Positions 43,452 to 52,272 of a DNA stretch of 64,000 nucleotides are shown here, piece after piece; within the stretch, counting starts at the first letter, position 1; every line of letters starts with the position of its first letter. The notes below the pieces were generated by a model that worked only from the letters and a program-made list of their open reading frames with translations, was not told the DNA's origin and made no database searches. The position numbers and the translations under genes are program-made. The DNA comes from Bergeyella porcorum (GTDB lineage: Bacteria > Bacteroidota > Bacteroidia > Flavobacteriales > Weeksellaceae): assembly GCF_042427575.1 (NCBI RefSeq), contig NZ_JBHMFD010000013.1, forward strand, positions 124,001 to 188,000. Direction: 5' to 3'.

Positions 43452-44753
43452 ATGCGTACAAAATCCACAGGAAAGAAAAAAATCAATGTGATTACTTTAG
43501 GATGTTCTAAAAATGTTTACGACTCCGAAGTACTTATGGGGCAACTCAAAGCCAATGGCAAAGAAGTAGTACACGAAAAGCGTGGAGATATTGTCGTGAT
43601 TAATACCTGCGGATTTATCGACAATGCTAAAGAAGAATCTGTCAACACCATATTAGATGCCGTAGAGGCTAAAAAACGCGGCGAGATAGAAAAGGTATTT
43701 GTTACCGGATGCCTATCCGAGCGATACAAACCAGATTTGATAAAGGAAATACCTGATGTAGACCAATATTTCGGCACGCGGGATTTGCCTATTTTGCTCA
43801 AGCACCTCGGTGCAGACTATAAGCACGAGCTGGTAGGCGAGCGATTGACCACCACGCCCAAACACTATGCTTATCTAAAGATTTCAGAAGGATGCGACCG
43901 TCCGTGTTCGTTTTGTGCCATCCCGTTGATGCGTGGTGGGCATATTTCTCAACCGATTGAAAACCTAGTGAAAGAAGCCGAAAAATTAGCCAAAAGCGGC
44001 ACGAAGGAGCTCATTCTCATTGCTCAAGACCTTACTTACTACGGTTTGGATATTTACAAAAGAAGAGCTTTAGGCGATTTGCTAAAAGCCCTTGTAAAGG
44101 TAGATGGCATCGAGTGGATAAGATTGCATTACGCCTTCCCTACAGGATTTCCAGAAGATGTTTTAGAAATCATCAAAGAAGAGCCTAAGGTGTGCAACTA
44201 TATCGATATTCCGTTGCAACACATCAATACAGAGATTCTAAAATCGATGAAAAGAGGTACTACACACGAAAAAACCGATGCACTTTTAGCAAAATTCCGT
44301 GAAAAAGTACCCGATATGGCCATTCGTACCACTTTGATAGTAGGTTATCCAGGCGAAACCGAAGAGCGTTTTCAAGAATTAAAAGACTGGGTAAGTGAGC
44401 AACGCTTTGATCGCTTGGGATGCTTTACCTATTCACACGAAGAAAATACCACGGCTTACGACTTAGAAGATGATGTGCCACAAGAGGTAAAAGAAGCCCG
44501 TGTAGAAGAGATTATGGCATTGCAATCGCAAATTTCGTGGGAGAAAAATCAAGAAAAAATAGGGAAGGTATTCCGTTGTATATTCGACAGAAAAGAAGGC
44601 AACTATTTCGTAGGACGTACCGAGTTTGACTCACCCGATGTAGACAACACCGTACTGATACCAGCCGAGAACACCTATATCTCTATCGGAGAGTTTGCCA
44701 ATGTGAAAATCACCTCAGCCGAGGAGTTTGATTTGTATGGCGAATTGGTGTAA
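43452..44753 (+). CDS. rimO: Ribosomal protein S12 methylthiotransferase RimO
   Basis: A 433-residue radical-SAM methylthiotransferase that modifies Asp in ribosomal protein S12. The UPF0004 domain has its cluster cysteines in LGCSKNVYDSEV, NTCGFIDNA and TGCLSERY. The radical-SAM motif is CDRPCSFCAIP (about 147-157). A C-terminal TRAM domain (about 370-433) binds the substrate. All cluster cysteines are intact. Single gene with its own promoter. Confidence 0.96.
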   Translation: MRTKSTGKKKINVITLGCSKNVYDSEVLMGQLKANGKEVVHEKRGDIVVINTCGFIDNAKEESVNTILDAVEAKKRGEIEKVFVTGCLSERYKPDLIKEIPDVDQYFGTRDLPILLKHLGADYKHELVGERLTTTPKHYAYLKISEGCDRPCSFCAIPLMRGGHISQPIENLVKEAEKLAKSGTKELILIAQDLTYYGLDIYKRRALGDLLKALVKVDGIEWIRLHYAFPTGFPEDVLEIIKEEPKVCNYIDIPLQHINTEILKSMKRGTTHEKTDALLAKFREKVPDMAIRTTLIVGYPGETEERFQELKDWVSEQRFDRLGCFTYSHEENTTAYDLEDDVPQEVKEARVEEIMALQSQISWEKNQEKIGKVFRCIFDRKEGNYFVGRTEFDSPDVDNTVLIPAENTYISIGEFANVKITSAEEFDLYGELV

Positions 44754-44963
44754 ACTCTGATGATGCAGTAGAAAAAAAGTTTTACTGGAAATCTACTCCG
44801 CAATTTTGAACTAAGTAATGAGCTGAGTAAAAGATTTAATTGTAATGTTTTAATACTTTGAAAACAAATGATTTAAAGATGATTCGTATGCGTTTCATCT
44901 TTTTTTATTGATTTTAATATAAAATTAAAACGCCATTTTCACTTTTTTCAAATTAATTTTTTA

Positions 44964-44971
44964 TATTTTTG
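44964..44971 (+). promoter_or_regulatory. -7 box of coiled-coil gene and zapA
   Basis: TATTTTTG, 23 bases before the ATG at 44995. Confidence 0.65.
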
Positions 44972-44994
44972 CATAAGTTAGAATTAAGCCTGAA

Positions 44995-45297
44995 ATGCTC
45001 AAAGAACTCGATAGCAATTTTTCTCAATTGGAAAAGAAGATTCTGATGCTCAAAAAAGAATATCAGAACCTAAAAGAGGAATATCTAAGCCTATCCCAAG
45101 ACTTTGAAGCAATGAAGCAGAAGTACGATGTGGAAAGAAAAAAAAATCAGGAATTAGTAGAAGAGCAAAAAAATATAAAACTTCAATCTGCAATATCTGG
45201 CAACCCAGAGCATAATCGGCTGATGAAAAACCATATCAACCGATTGATAAAAGAGGTAGATGCGTGTATTGCCCAACTTCAAAATAGCGGCTTGTGA
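44995..45297 (+). CDS. Coiled-coil protein upstream of zapA (ZapB-like size)
   Basis: A 100-residue, almost wholly helical protein with heptad pattern (LDSNFSQLEKKILMLKKEYQNL, KKNQELVEEQKNI) and a short C-terminal segment. It lacks named domains. Its stop overlaps the zapA start (TGATG), so the two are translationally coupled. ZapB, the coiled-coil partner of ZapA in gammaproteobacteria, has a similar size and character, so a Z-ring accessory role is a reasonable inference. Confidence 0.7.
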   Translation: MLKELDSNFSQLEKKILMLKKEYQNLKEEYLSLSQDFEAMKQKYDVERKKNQELVEEQKNIKLQSAISGNPEHNRLMKNHINRLIKEVDACIAQLQNSGL

Positions 45298-45584
45298 TGG
45301 ATATAAGAAGAATTACAATCAATATCGCTGGTAGAACCTACCCTCTCAATGTACCCGCTGCTGAGGAAGAAACGCTGAGGAAAGTGGGAAAGCAGATTGA
45401 GGCAATGATAAAGGATTTTGAAGCCAATTTTGACATCCGAGATAAGCAAGATGCCTTGGCGATGTGTGCCTTGAAGCTGGGAACCAATGCAGAAGTTTTT
45501 GCTTTGAATAATGAAAGAAATATCAATGCTTCCAATGACCGCGTAAAGCAATTGCAGCAACTTTTGGAAGATTGGGAAAAATAA
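45297..45584 (+). CDS. zapA: Cell division protein ZapA
   Basis: A 95-residue ZapA. The N-terminal beta-alpha part (RITINIAGRTYPLNVPAAEEETLRKVGKQI) and a C-terminal helix match the family. It binds and bundles FtsZ filaments. The ATG at 45297 overlaps the stop codon of the coiled-coil gene; a GTG one codon upstream is possible but less likely. Confidence 0.85.
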   Translation: MDIRRITINIAGRTYPLNVPAAEEETLRKVGKQIEAMIKDFEANFDIRDKQDALAMCALKLGTNAEVFALNNERNINASNDRVKQLQQLLEDWEK

Positions 45585-45606
45585 TTTTCCCACCATACAT
45601 CATATT

Positions 45607-45776
45607 GCCTACAATAGTTCTAACACATTACAGGTAAACTCAACGCTAAACAATTACCGAGCAAATGTCTGCGGAATGGCGTGCCACCTTGCGTGGATTA
45701 CAGACCGTAGAAATCAGTTCAAATCGTGTTGATTAGGAGTTTACTCTCAATCTCAGAATTGTTGTAGGTTTTTTTT
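45607..45776 (+). ncRNA. ssrS: 6S-Flavo-like RNA
   Basis: The zapA-rny gap of 308 bp holds a long rod-like inverted pair. CCTACAATAGTTCT at the 5' end pairs with AGAATTGTTGTAGG at the 3' end (14 bp with two G-T pairs), GTAAACTC pairs with GAGTTTAC, and TCTG pairs with CAGA near the top. The 3' strand runs straight into TTTTTTTTATT. This long hairpin with interior bulges and a terminator at the base is the layout of 6S RNA, which binds RNA polymerase. Exact ends are not certain. Confidence 0.6.
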
Positions 45777-45892
45777 ATTGAAAAGACAAAGGAAGAAAGA
45801 GAAAAGGGGAAAGACTACGGTAGGAATGTATGATTGATGAACAATCTGGTACATTCTAACACATAAAGAAAGAAAAAAAGAAGATAGAATAT

Positions 45893-47464
45893 ATGACAAC
45901 AACCGCAATTATTTTAGGAATATTAGGCGTGATGATAGGAGCTGTTTTGGGAATGTTTTTTTCCAAAAGTTCACTGAACTCCAAGGCAAAATTCATATTG
46001 GACGATGCTAAGAAAAACGCCGATAATCTTATAGAAAAAGCCTCTGTACAGGCAGAAAGCATCAAGAAAGAGAAACAACTTCAAGCAAAAGAAAAATTCT
46101 TAGAGCTAAAAGCTCAGCACGATGCAGATATTCAGGCTCGTGAGAAGAAAATGAATGATGCTGAAAAAAGAATCAAAGACAAAGAACACAAACTGAATGA
46201 TGAACTAAGCAAAACGGGCAAACTTGAAAAAGATTTGGACAAGCAAATTGCCGATTATGCCAAAAAAACGGAAATCTTAGAGAAAAAACAACACGAACTC
46301 GAAACGATTACCAATCAAAAAGTAGAAATCCTTGAAAAAATCTCTGGCTATACCGCAGAGGAAGCCAAAGCAGAATTGGTGGAAGCAATGAAAGCCGAAG
46401 CTAAAACTAGGGCTCAAGCTCATGTACAAAGCATTATGGAGGAAGCTCAGATGAATGCTAAAAACGAGGCTAGAAAGATTGTAATTCAGACTATTCAAAG
46501 GATTGGAACTGAGCAAGCAATAGAAAATTCGGTATCGGTATTTAATATTGAATCTGATGAAATCAAAGGGCGTATCATCGGTAGAGAAGGTAGAAATATC
46601 CGTGCATTAGAAGCCGCAACAGGTGTAGAAATCATTGTTGACGATACTCCAGAAGCTATCCTTCTCTCTTGTTTCGACCCTGTGCGTAGAGAAATTGCTA
46701 GATTGTCCCTGCACCGCTTGGTAACCGATGGTAGAATTCACCCTGCAAGGATAGAGGAAGTGGTAGAAAAAACCAGAAAACAAATTGAGGAGGAAATTAT
46801 AGAAGTAGGAAAAAGAACCATTATTGATTTGGGCATCCACGGGCTACATCCAGAGCTACTGAAAATCGTAGGACGAATGAAATACCGTTCATCTTATGGG
46901 CAAAACCTCTTGCAACACTCCCGTGAGGTGGCAAATATTGCTGCAACAATGGCGGCAGAGCTCGGGCTCAATGTTAAGCTAGCCAAGAGAGCTGGTTTAC
47001 TCCACGATATAGGAAAAGTACCAGAGCAAGAATCCGAATTGCCACACGCCCTTCTCGGTATGCAATGGGCAGAAAAATATGGAGAGCATCCAGAGGTTAT
47101 CAATGCCATTGGAGCCCACCACGATGAGATTGAAATGACCTCTCTACTCTCACCAATTATCCAAGTGGCAGATGGTATTTCTGGGGCTAGACCAGGGGCA
47201 AGACGCCAAATGCTAGAGTCTTATATCCAAAGATTGAAAGACTTAGAAGCCGCTGCATTGAGCTTTGATGGGGTATCTAGTGCGTATGCCATTCAGGCAG
47301 GTAGAGAGCTTCGCGTGATGGTGGAAAGTGGCAAGGTAAATGATGAGCAATCAGCACAATTATCTTACGACATTTCGGAGAAAATCCAGAATGAACTCAC
47401 CTATCCAGGGCAAGTAAGGGTAACGGTAATCCGAGAAACCAGAGCCGTGAATATCGCGAGATAA
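45893..47464 (+). CDS. rny: Ribonuclease Y
   Basis: A 523-residue endoribonuclease. One membrane helix (about 3-24) anchors it, a long coiled coil (about 28-200) follows, then a KH domain (KGRIIGREGRNIRALEAATGVEI, about 222-245) and an HD phosphohydrolase domain (HSREVANIAATMAAELG and RAGLLHDIGKV, about 340-370, with the metal-binding H-D). It initiates mRNA decay at the inner membrane. It is preceded by the 6S-like RNA and has its own terminator. Confidence 0.97.
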   Translation: MTTTAIILGILGVMIGAVLGMFFSKSSLNSKAKFILDDAKKNADNLIEKASVQAESIKKEKQLQAKEKFLELKAQHDADIQAREKKMNDAEKRIKDKEHKLNDELSKTGKLEKDLDKQIADYAKKTEILEKKQHELETITNQKVEILEKISGYTAEEAKAELVEAMKAEAKTRAQAHVQSIMEEAQMNAKNEARKIVIQTIQRIGTEQAIENSVSVFNIESDEIKGRIIGREGRNIRALEAATGVEIIVDDTPEAILLSCFDPVRREIARLSLHRLVTDGRIHPARIEEVVEKTRKQIEEEIIEVGKRTIIDLGIHGLHPELLKIVGRMKYRSSYGQNLLQHSREVANIAATMAAELGLNVKLAKRAGLLHDIGKVPEQESELPHALLGMQWAEKYGEHPEVINAIGAHHDEIEMTSLLSPIIQVADGISGARPGARRQMLESYIQRLKDLEAAALSFDGVSSAYAIQAGRELRVMVESGKVNDEQSAQLSYDISEKIQNELTYPGQVRVTVIRETRAVNIAR

Positions 47465-47485
47465 CTCACCTTAAAATAAAATATG

Positions 47486-47522
47486 AAAGTGGTTTGCTTT
47501 ATTAGCAAGCCACTTTTTGTTT
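47486..47522 (+). terminator. Terminator of rny
   Basis: AAAGTGGTTTGCT / AGCAAGCCACTTT stem (13 bp, one G-T), 5-nt loop, then TTGTTTC. Confidence 0.85.
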
Positions 47523-47687
47523 CTAAAAGAGAGATTATAATTTAATGCTTCTATTTTTTTACTTCAAATTCTTTTTCTGAGTGTAGCATAATTCTTATTA
47601 TTAGAAATACTGAAAACAAAAAGGAACTAAATTGATAGTCCCTAATTTAGTCCCTCTTCGTTGTAACTAATTGTTAATTAGTATTAT

Positions 47688-48089
47688 TGGTGGAGCTGGA
47701 GGGATTCGAACCCTCGTCCAAACAAGCAATACGCAAGCTTTCTACATGCTTATTTTGTTTTTAATTTTCGTTTGCAGACAGAGAACAAACACCCAATCTA
47801 CAACTTAGCTTTTTTAGATTTTCGACCTTAGCTCAAAGCTAGCCAAGGCTTATTTCCGCATTTCCTATGCCTCAGACTCCAGCGTCGCAGAACAGAACTC
47901 TGGTGAGACATCTTGTTTCCTTACTATACTTCGGGAAAAACGCCTGTCCTACTATACTTCAGACTAAGCAGCAAGAGCATACTCTTCGTTGCCAGTTAAA
48001 ACTTTGTAGCAAGGGATTAAAGAGATCGCGCTACGGTTCTCTGCATGCTTACTTACCCATTGGTCTTGCTGTCGAAACCGGTCAGCCCC
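47688..48089 (-). ncRNA. ssrA: tmRNA
   Basis: About 402 nt. The tRNA-like ends are GGGGCTG at 48089 and CAGCTCC-ACCA at 47688 (encoded CCA), a 7-bp acceptor with one G-T pair, next to a T arm GAGGG-TTCGAAT-CCCTC. The tag frame at 47993-47964 reads GNEEYALAA followed by TAG, with the typical YALAA ending for proteolysis. The rest holds pseudoknot-forming segments. It rescues stalled ribosomes together with arfB (17100). An antisense open frame at 47867-48157 is not a gene. Confidence 0.93.
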
Positions 48090-48107
48090 AATGTTGTAGT
48101 AAGGTTG

Positions 48108-48115
48108 CAAAGATA
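48108..48115 (-). promoter_or_regulatory. -7 box of tmRNA
   Basis: TATCTTTG on the minus strand, 18 bases upstream of the mature tmRNA 5' end. Confidence 0.7.
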
Positions 48116-48288
48116 AGAAAAAATCATTCCAAATTGCATCAAAATATTATTCTTTAACAAAAATAATAGGTTTAAAACGCCAAAAACCATTAAAAAAAGT
48201 TAATCTATTATAAATTTCGTGGAGAAACTAAGCTATAAAGCCATAGCAAGGATTCAAAATTTTAATTTTATCACAAAAATAATAGCCT

Positions 48289-49077
48289 ATGAAATGGATT
48301 CTACTATCGTGCTGTTTCTTTATTTTTAATAAAGCTTTGGCTCAGCAAATTTCAGGTATCGTTTTGATAGATGATGCCACGCCCGCTAATGCTGTTTTGG
48401 TGATGAATATGCGAAGCCAAGAGCAGGTTTACTCTGATAGAGAGGGGCGTTTTAGCTTAGTGGTTTCGGTGGGAGATGAACTCCGATTTGTGAAAAAAGG
48501 TTACGATAGAACCCAGTTGAAAATAACCTCATTGGATGATATTAAAGTGGAGCTAAAACCCAGCTTTCACGAAATAGAAGAAGTGAAAATAGAGATGAAA
48601 CTCACGGGAGATTTGAAAAAAGACACCAAAATTTTAGAGCCTTCCGCCAAGGTTTCAGACCTTAAAAACACCATTGCAATGTCTCTGAAACATAAGCCAG
48701 AAAAGGGATTTCCAAAAAATCCGATGCCTTCCACCTTGGTTTTAGCACCGAACTATAATGCGGGGCAATTGCCTATCATACCGCTTGTTAGTTCCATTTT
48801 CAAGCAGATAAAGAAGTCGGCTGCACCACCTAAAAATTTTGATTTTGTAGACCGACAGACATTTTACGACCGCGTGAAATCTTCCATCAATAAAGAATAT
48901 TTTTATGCCAAAGGTCTGGACGAGTATCAACTAGAAATGTTCATCATCTATACCGATAAAAAACATCATCTGGCGAAAAGTTTTCATAGCAATTTCAATA
49001 TTGCGACCATTGAAGGCTATCTGAAAATGGAACTTACGGAGTTTTTGGATACAAAGGTAAAAATGAAAAATCCTTAA
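48289..49077 (+). CDS. Secreted carboxypeptidase-regulatory-like protein
   Basis: A 262-residue exported protein with a signal peptide (MKWILLSCCFFIFNKALAQ). It has a carboxypeptidase D regulatory-like domain (about 20-95: ISGVVLIDDATPANAVLVMN, SDREGRFSLVVSVGDELRFVKKGY) and then about 165 residues of unassigned sequence with a helical tail. The fold is often fused to TonB receptors but stands alone here. Its stop codon overlaps that of the convergent gene at 49074. The start appears right: it follows a ~30-bp AT-rich leader after CCT. Role unknown. Confidence 0.65.
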   Translation: MKWILLSCCFFIFNKALAQQISGIVLIDDATPANAVLVMNMRSQEQVYSDREGRFSLVVSVGDELRFVKKGYDRTQLKITSLDDIKVELKPSFHEIEEVKIEMKLTGDLKKDTKILEPSAKVSDLKNTIAMSLKHKPEKGFPKNPMPSTLVLAPNYNAGQLPIIPLVSSIFKQIKKSAAPPKNFDFVDRQTFYDRVKSSINKEYFYAKGLDEYQLEMFIIYTDKKHHLAKSFHSNFNIATIEGYLKMELTEFLDTKVKMKNP

Positions 49078-49589
49078 ATATGATATACTTTTTCGTGTAT
49101 TTTTTTAATGATTTCGCTTGTGTTTTCTATTGGGAAATTAGCGAGTAACCAAAGATTGATGGCGTTTTTGTTTGAGTCGTAGGCAGGCTGTATGTATTCA
49201 GCGTTTAGAACGCTAAAACCATTCCTCTCGTAGAAAGCAATGCGTTTTTTTGCAATTTCATCAAGGTGGGCTGGCTCGGATTCTAAAACAATTTTATGAT
49301 ACTGTTGTTTCAATAAATCTAAGACTTGGCTTCCTAGCTTCTGACTACGGAAAGAAGGGAGAATTTCAAAATGTTCCAAAAAACAACAGTGGTTTAATTC
49401 CCAAATGATGAGATATCCCACCATATTGGTTTCGTATTCAATGGCGATGATTTTAGCTTTTTCTTCTTCAAAAAGTTGCTGAAACTGTGTAGCATCTCTT
49501 CTCTCATCAGCAGGAAAAGCATTACAATAAGCATTGAAAATCAAATGGGTACGGGAATCGTTCTTTGTGGGGATTTCAATAAAACGCAT
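49074..49589 (-). CDS. GNAT-family N-acetyltransferase
   Basis: A 171-residue GCN5-type acetyltransferase. The acetyl-CoA region HFEILPSFRSQKLGSQVLDLLKQQ (about 75-98, with the Q/RxxGxG/A-type loop) is recognisable, and FYERNGFSVL is the conserved motif B. The acceptor is unknown. Single gene; its stop codon overlaps the convergent 48289 gene's stop by 4 bp. Confidence 0.82.
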   Translation of the reverse strand: MRFIEIPTKNDSRTHLIFNAYCNAFPADERRDATQFQQLFEEEKAKIIAIEYETNMVGYLIIWELNHCCFLEHFEILPSFRSQKLGSQVLDLLKQQYHKIVLESEPAHLDEIAKKRIAFYERNGFSVLNAEYIQPAYDSNKNAINLWLLANFPIENTSEIIKKIHEKVYHI

Positions 49590-49609
49590 TGTTTTTCAGT
49601 GGATTAAAA

Positions 49610-49846
49610 TTATAAATCAAAAACGCTAGGTCTTCTGGTGATGAAGATGTCTTTTACCCAAAGAGAGAATGATAGCATCAGATAAAACAAAAAGAAAAAT
49701 CCTGCCGTAGCAAAGGTGGAATAGATGAAAAATACCCGAAGTTTGGTAACGGGGATGCCCAGTTTGGTTCCCATTCTGGTAAGGGTGCCAAACCATTGGC
49801 GTTCTGCTTTATGGCGAATGTCTGAAATGATTTTAGGTTCTTTCAT
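49610..49846 (-). CDS. Small PspC-domain protein
   Basis: A 78-residue PspC protein (AERQWFGTLTRMGTKLGIPVTKLRVFFIYSTF, then a hydrophobic helix). The start is the ATG at 49846, which overlaps the stop of the DUF2851 gene (ATGA); the longer frame starts inside that gene. Unlike the 4770 protein it lacks extra membrane or coiled-coil domains. It is the last gene of a glycosidase-bshA-DUF2851 operon, and probably monitors the inner membrane. Confidence 0.75.
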   Translation of the reverse strand: MKEPKIISDIRHKAERQWFGTLTRMGTKLGIPVTKLRVFFIYSTFATAGFFFLFYLMLSFSLWVKDIFITRRPSVFDL

Positions 49847-51111
49847 TTTTTCTGTTTTAAAAGGTTGAAACCAATTCCGCAATTTAAACATTTTTTTCTT
49901 TCGCAGAAAGTTTTATGCAGCCAAAGGGATGCTTGGCTATCCAATGCGTTGCTGATGGGCATCTGAAGCCCTTTCCATTGTTGGGTAATGCTATTGCTTT
50001 CAGGAGGAAGTTGCCTATACAGCTCCAAAATTTCATCTGCAATTTCAGCATCGTGATGTTTATGATAGGTGTATTTGATGGGCAAAATGCAATTGAGAAT
50101 CAGGATTTCTATAAAACTTTTGGATAGCAGTTTGGGCTTTTTGATGGTAGAGGCTTCCCCGAAATTATAGCGATGATCCCAATATTCTGAAGCGGAAACT
50201 GATGAAAAAATATTCATCAAATCTTTAATGTTTTGGGCATCAATAATTTTGGAGAACAAATTGGGATGTGAATGATACAGGTTTGCCAACTGAGATAGCC
50301 GAATGGTAGGAAAATTAGGGGGACGCAATCTTAAAAATTTGGGACGAACTGGCACAATAGAAAGTTGAAATTTGGCTTGGAGAAAATCAAATTCGCGTTT
50401 CCAAAGTGCCGTCATTTCATCATTAGAAGAGCCTAGCCAACCCGCGATTCCCAGTAAAAGAGCTTCCAATTGGAGTAGATTTTGTTTGGTTTTATTGATG
50501 ATAGAAAAATCCACACTTTCAGCCATTTGCTTAAAAATAGCCGCATTGATTTTCAGTCCAAAAGCATAAGCCATATAGTGGAAGAGTACAGCTTCGTAGT
50601 TGTTTTTATGCTGAGCAAGGCTCTGTTCTATTTCTATGGATTTTTCATTGAGTTTTGCCAGCATCAGTTCTTCCGTAAACTGAAATGGGATATGCTGTGG
50701 CTCAAAGAGATTTTCACACGGAATGAAACTGCTTTTTTTAGAAAGGGTTTCATAGCGAGATAGAGTAGAATCGTCAATATAATGTTTCAGTTCAAGCGTT
50801 GGAATATTGTTTTTGCTAAGAACATCAATCTCTTTATCGTGCTGGAAAACAGCGTGGAGGATGATATTGCTATAATCAGGATTGTGGGAATGATGATGTG
50901 CCAACCAATCCGAAGATTTAAGATGGATTTCTATATTGCCTACCAAAATCAACCCATTCATTTTTATTTTTGCCATCAGAAAATCTGGACCAGCTTGGTG
51001 ATTCCAAGTTCCAAAATCCAAAATCTCTAAGGCATTTCCATTGGTGTCTTTAAAGTTAAAACTATTAAAGCATTTGAAATTCCAAAGGTATTGAATGAGT
51101 TGTTCGGTCAT
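49843..51111 (-). CDS. DUF2851 family protein
   Basis: A 422-residue cytoplasmic protein of a family conserved in Bacteroidota. Signature segments are EILDFGTWNHQAGPDFLMAKIKMNG and GNIEIHLKSSDWLAHHHSHNPDYSNIILHAV (about 28-85), and a C-terminal Cys pair CERKKCLNCG with CxxxxCxxC. Its function is not established. The operon order (glycosidase, bshA, DUF2851, PspC) gives only weak context. Confidence 0.8.
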   Translation of the reverse strand: MTEQLIQYLWNFKCFNSFNFKDTNGNALEILDFGTWNHQAGPDFLMAKIKMNGLILVGNIEIHLKSSDWLAHHHSHNPDYSNIILHAVFQHDKEIDVLSKNNIPTLELKHYIDDSTLSRYETLSKKSSFIPCENLFEPQHIPFQFTEELMLAKLNEKSIEIEQSLAQHKNNYEAVLFHYMAYAFGLKINAAIFKQMAESVDFSIINKTKQNLLQLEALLLGIAGWLGSSNDEMTALWKREFDFLQAKFQLSIVPVRPKFLRLRPPNFPTIRLSQLANLYHSHPNLFSKIIDAQNIKDLMNIFSSVSASEYWDHRYNFGEASTIKKPKLLSKSFIEILILNCILPIKYTYHKHHDAEIADEILELYRQLPPESNSITQQWKGLQMPISNALDSQASLWLHKTFCERKKCLNCGIGFNLLKQKK

Positions 51112-51125
51112 TTTTTTACATTTTT

Positions 51126-52268
51126 CTATTCTTTTCGGAAGTCATTCAGTGTATCTTCATACATTTTTTCATAGATAGGAATGATGTTTTTCAAGTCAAA
51201 TTTCAAGGCTTGTTCCTTAGCATTTTTTTTCATTTGAGCAAGAAGTTCCTCATTACTCAGTAGTTTAATGGTGTAGTTTGCCATTGCTTCTACATTGCCT
51301 ATCTCTGCCAGATATCCTGTGATGCCTTGCAGATTCACTTCTGGAATACCCCCCGCATTAGAGGATATTACGGGTGTGGAGGCTGCCATTGCTTCCAAAG
51401 CTGCCAATCCAAAACTTTCTTGCTCCGATGGGAGCAGAAATACATCTGCAATGCAAAGGACTTTGTACAAGTCATTGACCTTTCCCAAAAGGCGTATTTT
51501 TCCAATCAGGGAAGGATTGTCTTCTAAAAACTGATTGATTTTTTCCATATCTGGACCTTCACCAATGATGATGAGGCGAGATTTTACCTTGCTCTCTACC
51601 GTTTTAAAAATGGCAAGCACATCTTCTATTCTTTTCACGGGGCGAAGGTTGGAAACGTGGATAAGGATTTTTTCATCCTCTTCAGCCAATTGGCTTCTGT
51701 GACATATTCCATCGGAGCTAAAGTCTTTATTATCAATAAAATTGGTGATAACTTGGATTTCTTTTTTGATATTGAAAAATTTTAAAGTATCGGCTTTTAG
51801 ACTTTCGGAGACGGAGGTTACTTTATCACTTTGGTTAATGGAAAATTCCACAGCGTGTTTATAGCTGGGGTGTTGCCCTACCAAGGTGATATCGGTACCG
51901 TGTAAGGTGGTTACCAATGGAATATCTTTGCCCTCTTCTTTCAGCATTTGCTTGGCGGTAAATGCAGCATAGGCATAGGGAATGGCATAGTGAGCGTGGA
52001 GCAAATCCAGCTGATAGAGATTTACCACTCTGTAAATCATAGAACTAAGGGCAATATCATAAGGCTGATACTGGAAGAGCGGATAGGTTTGCACATTTAC
52101 CTTATGGAAAAAGATATTCGGATTGGTGATGTCCAATCTTGCAGGGAGGTTATTGGAGATGAAATGCACCTCGTAGCCTTTATTGGCAAGGGACATTCCG
52201 AGTTCTGTTGCTACAATGCCACTACCACCATAGGTAGGATAGCATAGGATTCCTATTTTCATTTTCAT
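51126..52268 (-). CDS. bshA: N-acetyl-glucosaminyl L-malate synthase BshA
   Basis: A 380-residue GT4 glycosyltransferase. MKIGILCYPTYGGSGIVATELGMSLANKGYEVHFISNNLP is the BshA N-terminal pattern (given here only in part), and LLPSEQESFGLAALEAMAASTPVISSNAGGIPE is the donor-binding C-terminal motif. It makes the first intermediate of bacillithiol from UDP-GlcNAc and L-malate. The start may be either of two Met codons two residues apart. It follows the glycosidase gene by 4 bp and precedes DUF2851. Confidence 0.9.
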   Translation of the reverse strand: MKMKIGILCYPTYGGSGIVATELGMSLANKGYEVHFISNNLPARLDITNPNIFFHKVNVQTYPLFQYQPYDIALSSMIYRVVNLYQLDLLHAHYAIPYAYAAFTAKQMLKEEGKDIPLVTTLHGTDITLVGQHPSYKHAVEFSINQSDKVTSVSESLKADTLKFFNIKKEIQVITNFIDNKDFSSDGICHRSQLAEEDEKILIHVSNLRPVKRIEDVLAIFKTVESKVKSRLIIIGEGPDMEKINQFLEDNPSLIGKIRLLGKVNDLYKVLCIADVFLLPSEQESFGLAALEAMAASTPVISSNAGGIPEVNLQGITGYLAEIGNVEAMANYTIKLLSNEELLAQMKKNAKEQALKFDLKNIIPIYEKMYEDTLNDFRKE

Positions 52269-52272
52269 AATT

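Noticed and set aside
43452..44753. Horizontal transfer of rimO
   Set aside because: The gene looks slightly richer in GC than neighbours, but not clearly enough without a composition calculation, and it is a normal housekeeping gene.
47867..48157. 96-residue open frame on the plus strand
   Set aside because: It lies antisense to the tmRNA and has no gene features.
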